From Gari tellinella (lineage: Eukaryota > Mollusca > Bivalvia > Cardiida > Psammobiidae), in contig OV277872.1 of the NCBI GenBank assembly GCA_922989275.2, positions 30,091,619-30,155,618 on the forward strand: a stretch of 64,000 bases of DNA. Direction: 5' to 3'. Position 1 is the stretch's first letter. Every line of letters begins with the position of its first letter. Of this stretch, positions 31,698 through 42,991 are shown piece by piece. The notes below the pieces were generated by a model. It was not told the origin of the DNA. It searched no databases and saw nothing but the letters and a program-made list of their open reading frames with translations. Made by a program: the position numbers and the translations under genes.

Positions 31698-33041
31698 ATG
31701 CCATTTAACTGCATCCTGTGCAACAAAAGACTGAATGTAAACCAAAGACGCCCAGTTAATAAGCATGTGGCTAAATATCTTAGGAAATCCTTTCTCCTAG
31801 AGTCCACAAGTAAAGATGTTATATGTGGTAAATGCAGCAGGCCAGCATATAGGAATGTACTTCCACATGGAGACAAGTCAACCTGTACTAGGCCTATAGC
31901 TATAGATATACATCAGAAACAACAACAACAAGAAGAGAATGATCAATCTTCAACCCCACTGAGCCCTCCGTCAGTGCATCTGAAAATCCCAACTACAAGT
32001 AAAAGTCATGCTTATTGCTTTGTGTGTAAGAAACCCGGGCCAAAGCTTGTTGTTGTATCATCGTCAACAAAATTTGATATCTTTCTGAAACATAATGTTT
32101 TAATTTCCTCTGGAAGTAGATGTTGTCCAGGTCATTTCGACAGCAGTGGAGATTTCACAGCTGTAGCAATAGACCTGTTGAAAACAGTAGATCATGTTTT
32201 TCTAAATAGAACAGCAGTTTTAGATCTTCTTCAGAATCTCCGGATGAGAGTTCAGTCATTATCGACAAATAAACTCTCCTTTGACGACTTAAATTCGTAC
32301 TCTGACCAGGACATACTCAATATGACAGGACTTACGACACAACCGTTTCTTGACATTGTAACCGTTTTAAAAAATGACATACGTAATACTCCTTCGAGAA
32401 GTATCTTTACCACTGTTGGGATTTTCTTAATGAAACTAAGAACTGGACTTTCAGACAAGTTGCTGGGAACTCTTTTCTGCACTACAAGATCTAGCATCAG
32501 AAGAGCCATTCATTCAGTGCGGAAGTCTCTGATGCTGGATTTTGTTCCAAATAACTTGGGATTCTCACCTATTTCTCGTGAAAAGGTAATTGCTGATCAT
32601 ACAACAACGTTAGCCCAGTCTTTATTTGGAGATGAAAGTGACCAAGTCATACTAGTTCTGGATGGCACATACATCTACATTCAGAAGAGCAACAATTTTC
32701 ATTTCCAAAGACGGTCTTATAGCATGCACAAAGGCAGACCTCTTGTGAAGCCAATGGTCATTGTAACTACAACTGGTTACTTTGTAAGTGTTTTGGGGCC
32801 ATACTTTGCTGATACTAAAAACAATGACGCATCTATTCTGAAGCACCTTATGGCTTCCAATATGGAGAGAATAAAAGACTGGATCCAACCAAGTGATATT
32901 TGTATCGTAGACAGGGGATTTAGAGACTCCCTCAACTTCTTGGAAGAGATGGGAATAAAGACTGAAATGCCAGCATTCTTAGTGAAAGGGGAAAAACAAA
33001 TGTCATCAGAGGATGCAAATACAAGTCGACTGGTTACTAAG
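31698..33041 (+). CDS. DDE transposase, exon 1
   Basis: 448 codons from the ATG at 31,698 (chosen because the frame further upstream is only translated MITE). Zinc-ligand pairs occur at C5/C8, C43/C46, C107/C110 and C142-C143/H146. The DDE core follows, with D322 in LVLDGTYIYI, the GPYFADTKNNDASI segment and D405 in IVDRGFRD. It looks like the DDE_Tnp_4 (IS5/Harbinger-like) fold; ISL2EU-like elements are the closest group I can name, not certain. The exon ends at AAG/GTAGAC, a phase-0 donor. Without splicing the frame stops 15 codons later. Confidence 0.8.
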
Positions 33042-33605
33042 GTAGACATTGATAACACTTTATATTGCTTTATAAGAAACTACAAATGAAAATCCTTGAG
33101 TATAAACAGTGTTTTCATAATTTCAAACGGTAACAATGATATTAATAATACTAATAAATACTTTATTTCAAGAGAGTAACTAATCTCCCTTAATTGTGAC
33201 CCTCAAAGTACATACATCTATTAACAGAACACATACAACCCTTTCTATGAGCATACTTGTCATTTACTAACAGTGTACAAATAGAAAGTACACGTGTCGT
33301 ATACTAACAGTGCAGACCCAGACCAGAGGACTCCTACAGGATTCCTCTGATAAGGATCGGCACAGTTTATTGATACGAACACATATATCGAAATTGCTTT
33401 TATAACACATTCAACCATGTCTATGAGTATACGCGTCATTTATCAATAGTGCACCTAAGAAAAGTACACATGTGAAAAACAATTATATTACAAAAGTCAT
33501 GTCACTCAAAAGAGACTTTCAAATTCAACTTACCAGTGGTATTTAAATAACAAAATTTTAACAATAAAGTACACATTGTTATTCAAGCTGCTAATATTGT
33601 TTTCA

Positions 33606-33779
33606 ATATATAGAGGATAATCAATTCCTTTGGATTGATATGAAAAATAAATCATGAGAATGGGTTGTTATCCTGTTAAAAAACGAGTCCGCAGGACGAG
33701 GTTTTTAAAAGGATAACAACCCATTCGAGTGATTTATTTTTCATATCAATCTAAAAGGAATTGATTATTCTATTTATTA
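33606..33779. mobile_element. Hairpin MITE with TATAGAGGATAA ends
   Basis: Long arms: AGGATAATCAATTCCTTTGG, GATATGAAAAATAAATCA and GAATGGGTTGTTATCCT with their inverses, loop around ACGAGTCCGCAGGACGAG. A relative with the same ends is at 63,619-63,778. Confidence 0.75.
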
Positions 33780-34551
33780 TATACCATTTAACGGTTTTAC
33801 AGAGATTACGAACAGCAAACTTATTAACCAAAAAATGGACTCTTTGACAGAATGGTAGAGCTAGATAAAGTAAGCCACGCCCCTATCGCGTATTAATACA
33901 TCCCAACCGCCTATTTCAAAATCGAGAGGACGCCATTTTGTTATTGAAGAGTGGTGAAATTCAGAGGAAATGGCTGGATATTACCGTTTTAAAACAACTG
34001 ATAATCAGTGATTTTGTGTTTAAATGATTCATTATGGATTGTGCGTTTATTCAAGGATGTTGTGACTTCATGTGGATATGGAAATTACAGTGTAAACAAC
34101 ATTCACTAATCACGTTTACCGGTGTTTAGAACCGAAAAGGAAAGCCGAAAGGTTTAATTCTAACCGAAAGCATTCGGAAAGGCGAAATTTCGGAGCTCCA
34201 TATAAAGGGAGTACATGGCTACAGATAAGAAGGAGTAAACTTAACACAACTCCAACATTAAACATTTTCTCACTTATTTAAGAACCAAACCATTTTGTGG
34301 AACTACCCGTAATAATCGTCCCGGACGATTCTAATGAGTAGTAACATCATATTCATAGGGTTTATTGCAGAAATCCATGTTTTAGTTTTTTGAAGGCTCT
34401 TATCTTGAGCTGAGGGAGTATTTCTAAATCAAAATCATCCACTTAACCCTTAGGTGTGACTGTCACTTCTGGTTGGAATCGTCTAATGAAGAGTCGCAAC
34501 CTACCCGCTTACCGTAGCAAGGTCATTTATTTGTTGCTTACTAGCTGACAT

Positions 34552-34900
34552 GTAAACAGTTTACTTATAATTGTTATTGGGAGCCCGGTGAATAATAAAA
34601 TAGTGACAAACAAAGGAAAATGTTCAATTCACTTCAACTTAACCTTCCAAAATGACAGGAAAATGTTTTGACACTACGTCATATTAGCACCATCTGACGT
34701 CACGACCCGGGCAGGTGAGTGCGTACACTTCAGTTTATGACCTTAGACAACACAGTCGTGTTTACAACACCCAGTATTGGTGAACTCTCAGATAGTCTAC
34801 CTTTGAGATCTACGACAGGCGACACCAGGAACCCCTGACACTGTAAGTTCCTTACTTATTTGAGCATATTTACAATATTGGCGACGAGGATGGGATTCGA
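34552..34900 (+). mobile_element. Possible LTR end with primer-binding-like site
   Basis: TGTAAACAGTTTACTTA opens and TATTTACA closes a stretch followed by ATTGGCGACGAGGATGGG, which resembles the primer-binding region after many Gypsy 5' LTRs. Nothing coding follows: the next bases are two copies of a CTTGTTA/TTCTTGCATCTT repeat (34,952 and 35,145). The LTR left boundary is a guess. Confidence 0.35.
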
Positions 34901-35599
34901 ACAAGACAAAACGCCTGAAGTCAGTGAAGGAGGAAAAGTAATACATTTTTGGTCTTGGGTGCTTGTTAGAATATATTCTTGCATCTTTGACTGAAAAATG
35001 TGTTTAAATTTGCATTGCTGCAATATCTTTGGACCAGAAAGGACAAAATAAAGGCTTCAAATACCAGGATTAAAGGATTTTCACAATGGATTGGATACAA
35101 GACTTGATAGGCCATTTGAGGAGAGGATTTTGAAAGCAGAATTTTATATGTTTCTTGCTCTTGGATGCTTGTTATATAATTTCTTGCATCTTAGACTTGA
35201 AAAATGTTATTATCTGCAAAGCTGCATTAGATTCTTTTTCTCTTGAAAAGACAAAGCAAAGGCTCCATAAAAGGAAGAAAACCAGACTATCACTCAAAGC
35301 GGATTAGAGGAGAGGAAGTCCTATTTATATTCTGGTAAGTGTTCATTTTATTTTTGATGTAGATCTAGCTTTAGCATAATACCTTACTTGCTACGATTGT
35401 CGTCAATAGAAGTCCCTTAGAAAGTAATTAACTAAAAAAAGTAGTTCCGGCAAAAGTGATATCGTCACTACATGGAGTGACGATTTCAACAGTGATGATA
35501 TCAAATTTATCTAACTGAGAAATCTCTATAAATCATCTGTTGGTATATAATAAATGTTATTAAAGCGTGATGGAAATGTGTGACAAGTTAACACATTAA

Positions 35600-35814
35600 C
35601 CCAAGAGACGAATTCATTACTGTGTACCTGTGATAGTGCACTTGTCATTGGCAAACAGTGTAGACCCATATCCATGTAAAGACTCCATCTGATCAGGGTC
35701 TGCACTGTTTGCCATTTCGCAATTTAGAGTAAAGATCAACATTAATCAGTCAACTATGTTACTGTCTGAAATGAAAACTGGATTTTTCCATATAACATTC
35801 AGGGGTCAAATGGG
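35600..35814. mobile_element. MITE family E (TTAA-type)
   Basis: TTAA at 35,596-35,599 and 35,815-35,818; starts CCCAAGAGACG and ends GGTCAAATGGG. The core GCAAACAGTGTAGACCC pairs with GGGTCTGCACTGTTTGC. A second clean copy is at 47,768-47,942; partial ones are near 33,310 and 45,340. Confidence 0.8.
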
Positions 35815-35883
35815 TTAAAGAGGTTGACAAATCAGATTAACACTTTTCTGATATTACAGTGTTACTGTTAACATCTATTTCAG

Positions 35884-36600
35884 ATACGCTGGGTTGTGGA
35901 AGCGGCAAATGGGAGAATCAAAAACTGGAAGTATCTTGCCCATGTACTCCCAACAAACCAAGTGCCCTATATTGTGGAGTATACAAGAATAGTGTGCGCT
36001 ATCATGAATAGGTATTCAAGCCCAGTTGTAACAAATGCAGATGATGGACAACTCGCGATAAGAATGAAGGAATTATCATTTGGAATAAATGAACTGAAAC
36101 AGGAAGTGGAAACAAAGTATTCCAGCCGGTCATCGTGCAACTGGCTGCGTGCAGATACCGCTGCCCTCAATGACTTTCCTGTGATGACTGAAGAGCAATT
36201 AAGAAACATTACATGCGGGTCATACCAATTGAAAATGTCCACCAGTTATATCCAGGAACATTTTGACGGAAACAGTGATTTCACACTGCGTAAAGACGAC
36301 GATCATTTAGTTCGAATTAAACTGCAAAGTAGACATGTTTCAGCAAAAGCATATCTTGTGTGGATAAGATACACTCCATCAGGAATAGACGCCTGGTATT
36401 GTAAATGTAGGACAGGTGCACGGGTAGTTGGGGTTTGCTCGCATGTTGCTGCGGTGCTTTGGTACCTTAGCTATGCTAGGCACAACCAAATGTAATCATA
36501 TGGTGTTAGGGACTGGGGCACTTACCTTGACGATGCAGCTATATACCCAGAAATCATAGATGCATCATCAGATAGTGAGCAAAGTGTAAATGAGGAGTAA
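35884..36600 (+). CDS. DDE transposase, exon 2 with SWIM-type zinc finger
   Basis: After acceptor TATTTCAG the peptide starts IRWVVEAANGRIKNWKYL, giving the catalytic Glu (residue 454 of the joined protein). The C-terminus DAWYCKCRTGARVVGVCSHV fits the CxC...CxH pattern of SWIM zinc fingers, used for DNA or protein contacts. TAA at 36,493-36,495 stops the frame. The same frame then stays open for 34 more codons (DWGTYLDDAAIYPEIID, acidic tail) to TAA at 36,598-36,600, so the first stop is probably a recent nonsense change. The joined product is 651 residues, or 686 codons to the distal stop. Confidence 0.75.
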
Positions 36601-36760
36601 TATCCCAAAACATGTACAAAACACCTATTCCAAAGTTTTAATCCTAATCAGAAAACCATAGGCATCTTAATTTCTCCTGTATTTGTAATTAAAATACATG
36701 TATGTGACTATGTATAAGAGTCTAGAATTTTGGAATGGTTTTGAACTACATCGTGTTTAA

Positions 36761-37019
36761 CCCGTTACCCCATAAATACGCCTTTTAGACCTTTAATTTG
36801 TTCTTCTACTGACGAAAATAGTTCCACTTTACACAGTCATGAATATCTGTCAGAAGATAAAAACTTTTATTTTCTAGTACATGGTAGCTTAAATCAGGCT
36901 GATAAAAAAAAAGTTGAGGCACATTCTGCTTTACTCTTAAGGCACATTCTGCTTTATTTTTAACCTGCTTTAGGTAGTAACTTATATTCAAAACTAGAAA
37001 CAGGCAATGGGGTAAGGGG
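36761..37019. mobile_element. MITE family C, TTAA copy with rearranged core
   Basis: TTAA at 36,757-36,760 and 37,020-37,023; ends CCCGTTACCCCATAAAT and ATGGGGTAAGGGG. The core is partly duplicated: AGGCACATTCTGCTTTA occurs twice in a row. Confidence 0.75.
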
Positions 37020-37556
37020 TTAAAATTGATATTTCTCGTTATGTGTCTGGTTAAAGATGTTTCACTGTACATGAATGATTTAACTTGACCTTGACAGACA
37101 ATAATGTCTGTACCAAGCTGTCCTGTGAGTGTTAAGCACAGGTACGCCAACAACAACAACTGACCTAAAATAGGTTACTATTATAAATCGTTTCTCGTCC
37201 ACAAGCATCAATGTTTGTTAACAATAGGGCTGTCATGACGTAACGTCATGATGCAATGTCGTGACGTGGAAAAAATACAACCGTCAAAGAATTTTAAGTT
37301 GGACATCTTTAGAATGCACCAACAACCTCCGTTGAAAAACGGGCTACCATTTGGTTTAAGGAATAATGTTTATTGTTAAGGCATGATTCGGCTCCAGATA
37401 AGAGAGAGAGAGGGAGTAAACTAAAAATAAACCAATCACTATCATCAAAAACTATGGTGTAACTACTTATTAGAATCATCTCGAAGAGACTATTCTAATA
37501 CGTAGCCTCACCAAAGGATTCAATGCAGAAACTTCTGATATAGATCTACTCACCTG

Positions 37557-37760
37557 GGGCCCGTTTCATAAAACTTAGTACGATAAGTTAAAACTTTGAA
37601 ATACATTTTAATTTCATATTTCTCTATCTAATCCTGTCTTGTAACATCTATTTGGAATCAATCGTCTTTCCATGACGACCGCAAAGAGATGTTAAAAGAC
37701 AAGATTAGATGGAGAAATGAATAATAATAGGGATCTTTAAATTATAATCTGACTTAAACG
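37557..37760. repeat. One-ended MITE fragment (GGGGCCCGTTTCATAAAAC)
   Basis: The end matches the element at 55,111-56,147 (GGGACTCGTTTCATAAAACT). The inside TCTTGTAACATCT, TTTGGAATC and AGATGGAGAAA are also shared. The second terminus was not found; the tandem array begins next to it. Confidence 0.55.
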
Positions 37761-37775
37761 TGCCGATAATCTGCA

Positions 37776-39206
37776 ACCCTGAATGACTTATTTTTATTTT
37801 TGGTTTCATGAAACAGGTTTACTGGTTGGCATGGTAACAATTTGATAAAAACAAGTTTTGCAATATTTTTAAACTTTGGATAAACATGTAAAGTAAAAAA
37901 AATGAACATATTATTTTACATCAAATCGTCTAGATAGACTAGAATTGAAAAAAAAAAAATTTTTGTTACCATAGCAACTGTGTCAAATTGTTTTAAATGT
38001 TATTAGTATTATTGTTATGTATACGTCGTACTAGGGAATTGTTAATACTATATTGAAACACACACTTATTTTGTTCGTGTACATGCGATTTATACTCGCA
38101 CATCCACTTCAAAAGAGCAATTTCTTTGGAACCCTGAATGACTTGTTTTTAGTTTTAGGTTCATGAAACAGGTTTACTGGTGTTCATGGTAACACTTTTG
38201 ATAAAATTAACAAGTTTTGCAATATTTTTAACTTTTGGATAAAACTGTAAAGTCAAAGAAATAAACATATTATTTTACCTCATATCGTCTAGACAGCCTA
38301 GAATTGAAAAAAAAAATTGTTACCATAGCAACTGTGTCAAATTGTTTTAAATGTTATCAGTATTATTGTTATGTATACGTCGTACTAGGGAAATGTGTAT
38401 ACTATATTGAAACACACACTTATTTTGTTCGTGTACATGCGATTTATACTCGCACATCCACTTCAAAAGAGCAAATTCTTTGGTACCCTGAATGACTTAT
38501 TTTTAGTTTTAGTTTCATGAAACAGGTTTACTGGTTGTCATGGTAACACTTTTGATAAAATTAACAAGTTTTGAAATATTTTTAACTTTTGGATAAAACT
38601 GTAAAGTCAAAGAAATAAACATATTATTTTACCTCATATCGTCTAGACAGCCTAGAATTGAAGAAAAAAAAATTGTTTTGTTACCATAGCAACTGTGTCA
38701 AATTGTTTTAAATGTTATTAGTATTATTGTTATGTATACGTCGTACTAGGGAATTGTTTATACTATATTGAAACACACACTTATTTTGTTCGTGTACATG
38801 CGATTTATACTCGCACATCCACTTCAAAAGAGCAATTTCTTTGGTACCCTGAATGACTTATTTTTAGTTTTAGTTTCATGAAACAGGTTTACTGGTTGTC
38901 ATGGTAACACTTTTGATAAAATTAACAAGTTTTGCAATATTTTTAATTTTTGGATAAAACTGTATAGTCAAAGAAATAAACATAATTTTTTTACCTCATA
39001 TCGTCTAGACAGCCTAGAATTGAAGAAAAAAAATAAAATTTTGTTACCATAGCAACTGTGTCAAATTGTTTTAAATGTTATTAGTATTATTGTTATGTAT
39101 ACGTCGTACTAGGGAATTGTTTATACTATATTGAAACACACACTTATTTTGTTCGTGTACATGCGATTTATACTCGCACATCCACTTCAAAAGAGCAATT
39201 TCTTTG
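37776..39206. repeat. Tandem array, four units of about 355 bp
   Basis: ACCCTGAATGACTT starts units at 37,776, 38,131, 38,485 and 38,846 (periods 355, 354 and 361). Each contains TTTCATGAAACAGGTTTACT, TTGTTACCATAGCAACTG, ACGTCGTACTAGGGAA and CATGCGATTTATACTCGC. Units 2-4 are closer to each other than to unit 1. Located inside the DDE element near its right end. Confidence 0.9.
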
Positions 39207-39366
39207 TTTTGTATGTTGTTGAATAACTTGTTGCCATGGCAACAATGTTTGAAGATTGGAAATAAAAATTGTCATTTTCACATGTATAAAGACTTTCTTT
39301 ATTCATACACACATTTTTATGAATTTTTGTAACAGGGCCAATTTTGACCCTTCGTGAACCTTGTCC

Positions 39367-40265
39367 TTTAGCAAAACCTTTTCCATGAGTCGTTCGAATG
39401 TAGCCCCCGAATTGGATAAACCAAATGGCATGGTGCGAAGGTGAAACAAGCCCCTGGTTGGGGTAGAAAATGCAGTTTTATGTTGATCTTTGGGATGCAT
39501 TCCAATTTGCCAATATCCTGATGCTAAGTCAACTGTATTGTACCATTTTGCCCCTGACAATGAATCAAATAGCTGGCTAATGTTCGGTAACGGGTATGCA
39601 CCTTTCACAGTAACAGTATTGATTGCCCTAAAATCGATTGCAAAGCGAAAAGTCCCATCTCTCTTTTTTACAAGGCAGATAGGGGCCGATCATGGACTAT
39701 CACTAGGTTCTATGATGTCATTTTCTAACATTTTATTTAATTCTTGTTCAATAATTTCAGTCTGAGCTACTGAATATCTCCTTTGAGGTACTTTGATAGG
39801 ATTTGCACTACCAGTATTAATAGTGTGCTCTGTCAAACGTGTTCTTCCTAATTGCCCATCAGGCCCTACAAATATGTCCTGAAATTCTGTTATTAATTTT
39901 GCAAAACTGAATTTCTGCTCCATGGTCAACTCATCTGTCAAATTGCTTACTAAAGATTGTAAGTGAGATGGTACAAATGGAAACTCTGTTTTCAAACCCC
40001 CTTGTCTACAATCTTCACTCATGTTACTAACATTGAACTGTTCAGCCAAATCCTGCTCTCTCATTGTCACTGGGCAAACATTTCCTAAGACACTACCTTG
40101 CTTTAACTTGTATGAATTGTCTGTGACATTCATCACAGAAATTAATGACTTCTCATCATTATCAAATAAAGACTTTGCAACAAACACACCATTCTTTCTC
40201 AAATTTGACAATGGCTCCACCATACACACATTATTGTACAGAGGATATGAAGTATTCCCTTCCAC
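39367..40265 (-). pseudogene. Gypsy reverse transcriptase, N-terminal part
   Basis: Minus strand: a linker, then QRRYSVAQTEIIEQELNKML, the usual start of the palm region. A TGA at 39,690-39,692 falls where relatives have Trp, before SAPICLVKKRDGTFRFAIDF. Then come LPNISQLFDSLSGAKWYNTV, DLASGYWQI (first catalytic Asp) and FHLRTMPFGLSNSGATFERL. The DDE element cuts in after MEKVL. Confidence 0.85.
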
Positions 40266-41038
40266 AATGACCTCTGACCTAGGTGGAGGGTAATAGGTTC
40301 AGCAACATAGATTTTTCCTACAGTGTTTGACTCCAAATGGAACAATTGTACTATGCCAGCTTCTGTTTTCCAAGCCAAATTTGACCATTTCAATGATCTG
40401 CCTTGGGATGGAATGAAATCTTGTCCCAAAAGGCATGAAGTTCCTTGTATATTGGCTACTATAAAAGGCCATTTATACGTCTTAACCTCTGTTTGAAATT
40501 CAAAAGTTGCTTTGCCCATTATTTCTAAATTTGACCCATTTGCTGCCTTTACCTTTGAGCTAATCTGTTCTAAGACTGGCTTATCTTTAAGCCCGTTATA
40601 AATTTTATTTGAGATAAGGCTAACTGGGGAGCCAGTGTCAAAACGAGCAGGTAATTGTTTACCTTCCAACTTTGCGTTAAAATACCAAATAGCACTAGAG
40701 CAAGAGCATGCCCCTTCTTTGACAGTGTTGCTACTAATCTTATTTAACTTCTGATCCAGCTGAGTTCCTGAAGGGGTTGAACATTGAATACCTTCCTTAA
40801 GTAAAGGCTCATTACTAATACTATCTGTACTTTGTTTATTACTTTCAAACTGTGTGTTATCTACACATAGGCTATTTTCGTTGAAAGTTTTGGTGCTTTC
40901 TGCAACATGATTTGGTTCAACATCCTCAGTCTCAACCTTTACAGAGTTTTTAACATCATTTTCCTCTACAGTACAAGTTATAGGTACTTTGGTATCTTCT
41001 ACAGGCTTTTGACATGGCATTTCGTGCAAACCATTCAC
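40199..41038 (-). pseudogene. Gypsy aspartic protease region
   Basis: A Ser/Thr/Glu-rich spacer is followed by the protease motif LPARFDTGSPVSLISNK, KAANGSNLEIMG and LLGQDFIPSQG, which cuts the Gag-Pol polyprotein in relatives. The frame leaves the true one near 40,290, where the following coding sequence is in another frame. Confidence 0.8.
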
Positions 41039-41115
41039 AGTTACATTGTCGTTAAAAGCGACTGATTTGCATGTTTTGTCTGTTGCTAACTTATCGGCCT
41101 CTAAGTCAGCAGACT

Positions 41116-42823
41116 TTAGTTTCCCTGCTTAGCGTTCCAACATCTTGAAGCGATGTGGCCCAATTTATTACATAGGGAACAAATTATATTTTCCTTGCCA
41201 TATGGTTTTCTCGGTTCAGTATTACCTAAGGCACCTTGCCTCTCCTGACCTTGATTTCGGTTATTGTCATACGCCTGTTTATTCGGCCTATACTGATACT
41301 TTGTTTGTCCTGACTGATTGGTATACCAACCGTCTCTATGAGTTTGTGCACCATAGTAATTTCTATTACCCTGAGGTGCCATATTTCCGTATTGTATATA
41401 GTCATTATATTGTCCATAGTCATTTGACTTATTATAGTCATTTGCTCTGGGAGCATAGTCATTTGCTCTTTGACCATAATCATTGGCTCTATAGTAGTCA
41501 TTTGCTCTAGGAACATAGTCATTTGCTCTATTTCCATAGTCATTTTCTCTCTGACCATAGGCATTTGCCCTACGTCCATAGTCATGGGCTCTATTACCAT
41601 AGTCATTTGTCCTATTTCCATAGTCATTTGTTCTACGTCCGTAGTCATTTGCTCTATTTCCATAGTCATTTGCTCTACGTCCATAGTCATTTGCTCTACG
41701 CCCATAGTCATTCGCTCTATAACCATAGTCATTTACTATTTGGTCAAAGTAATTTCTGTTTGCCTCTGTCAAACCGTAGTCGATACGGGGTTTTCTTATT
41801 CTTTCAAGTGGCCCCCTAATGGCTACAAAACTATGGGCTAACCCCAACAATTCCTGGACTAAGGCATGTCCTGTAGATTTGGTTTTAGTCATTTCTAATT
41901 TCAGGAACTCTTTACATTCTCTGCTTCTTATTCCCTGGATGAATTGATCGGATATAAGCTGATGAAAAAGCTCCCCGTGATCCTTCGGAAAAGCCTTACT
42001 TGCCAATCGCTGAAGGTCTCGGAGGTATTTTTCAACATCTTCCCCTTCTTGTCGAAATCTTGTTCTAAACTGAGACTTGTACAATTTTTCATATGTTGGC
42101 ATATCAAATCTGTTTCCTAACAATTCCTTCAATTCAACAAGTGTCATTGAAGCCATACACGGGAGAGTACCACAGAATTCAAGGGCATCTTTTTCCATGC
42201 TAATGATTAATCTCATTATTTTGGTTTCATCATCCCATTTATTATAATGGGCAATTTGTTCAAATCTCATAATAAAATCTTTCCATCTAGTCTCTCAGTG
42301 CCATTGAATGTAGGTGGATTTATCTCTTTCCTTGTACGTGCCCCTACTTCTGTTGGATAATAAAACAGAGAATTGCCCATATTATCCCTACTAGGATGTC
42401 CAGTCCTGTTTGCAAAACTGGTTTGTGCATTGCTCTGTGAACGATACGGATCAAAATAAGAGCTAATGGGTGATGGGTCAAAATGTGTCCTCTGCTGAGT
42501 CATGCTACTCATTCTAGGGGGGGGCATGATGATACTGTGCTTGTAATGGTCTCTGACCAGGTCATATTTTGATCTCTATAAGCACTTGCATCCATAGTTT
42601 GGGCACTTGCTTCTATAGTTTGAACAGGTGGAAACATGTTTTCTGCATAGTTATTCATAAGAGCGTCAATATGTGATCGTTCTTGATCGTCACAATAAGG
42701 GGAAAAGGTCACATTCCTATTCATTCTTTGTGAAACTTCATACTCTGGATATGCGTTATCGTAACGCGAACTACTTAATACAAGCGTTCGAAACCTGTTT
42801 GGGCTTATTTCTCTGCTTGCCAT
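41116..42823 (-). pseudogene. Gypsy Gag, broken, with heptad repeats and zinc knuckle
   Basis: Minus strand: N-terminus MASREISPNRFRTLVLSS, a shift at a run of eight G/C (about 42,514-42,521) and another near 42,275. The capsid-like region follows (MRFEQIAHYNKWDDETKIM, YLRDLQRLASKAFP). About 16 imperfect copies of a seven-residue NDYGRRA repeat come next (41,390-41,745), then a CCHC zinc knuckle, CSLCNKLGHIASRC, at the end. Gag packages the element RNA. The 21-bp repeat keeps all frames open, which explains long antisense frames here. Confidence 0.85.
41390..41745 (-). repeat. 21-bp coding minisatellite in Gag
   Basis: CATAGTCATTTGCTCTACGTC on the plus strand repeats about 16 times with point changes, encoding Asn-Asp-Tyr-Gly-Arg-Arg-Ala type heptads. 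Confidence 0.9.
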
Positions 42824-42968
42824 TTGTCCGTTTCATAAAACGTCAAAAGTGTAACTAACAACACTTTCTAAAAATAGTTTTCTATGAAATTAACCATGCA
42901 ATGGGATATCAATATGGTTAATTATAGACCACACTATAGCAACTAATTGGGCTCGTCCAATTCATACA

Positions 42969-42991
42969 GTATCCTGCCGACAACGCCAAAA
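42969..42991 (-). other. Gypsy primer-binding region
   Basis: On the minus strand, TTTTGGCGTTGTCGGCAGG directly follows the 5' LTR end. Its TGG start and position fit a tRNA primer site; the tRNA was not identified. Confidence 0.5.

Larger units (their letters stand above)
33042..35883 (+). other. Intron of the DDE transposase gene
   Basis: Begins GTAGACATT and ends TATTTCAG. Joining the two exons keeps phase 0 and brings the third catalytic residue right after the expected LVTK. It contains diverged direct repeats (about 33,207-33,292 and 33,380-33,470), a hairpin MITE, a possible LTR end and a TTAA MITE. Confidence 0.75.
29922..39366 (+). mobile_element. 9.4-kb DDE transposon inserted in Gypsy reverse transcriptase
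   Basis: Ends GGACAAGGTTCACGAAG on the left and its exact inverse on the right, continuing imperfectly (TTTTGGCCCTGT against AATTGGCCCTGTTAC) for about 45 bp. The two halves of the Gypsy reading frame abut these ends. It carries a two-exon transposase gene (31,698-36,600) on the plus strand, MITEs, an LTR-like fragment and a tandem array. The target duplication is unclear. It is probably an autonomous element lately disabled by a stop. Confidence 0.8.

Noticed and set aside
33675..33715. Possible hammerhead ribozyme around ACGAGTCCGCAGGACGAG
   Set aside because: The short stem is there, but the conserved CUGAUGA core and GAAA are missing.
41145..41841. Long plus-strand frames opposite Gag
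   Set aside because: They are forced open by the 21-bp repeat and have no domain.
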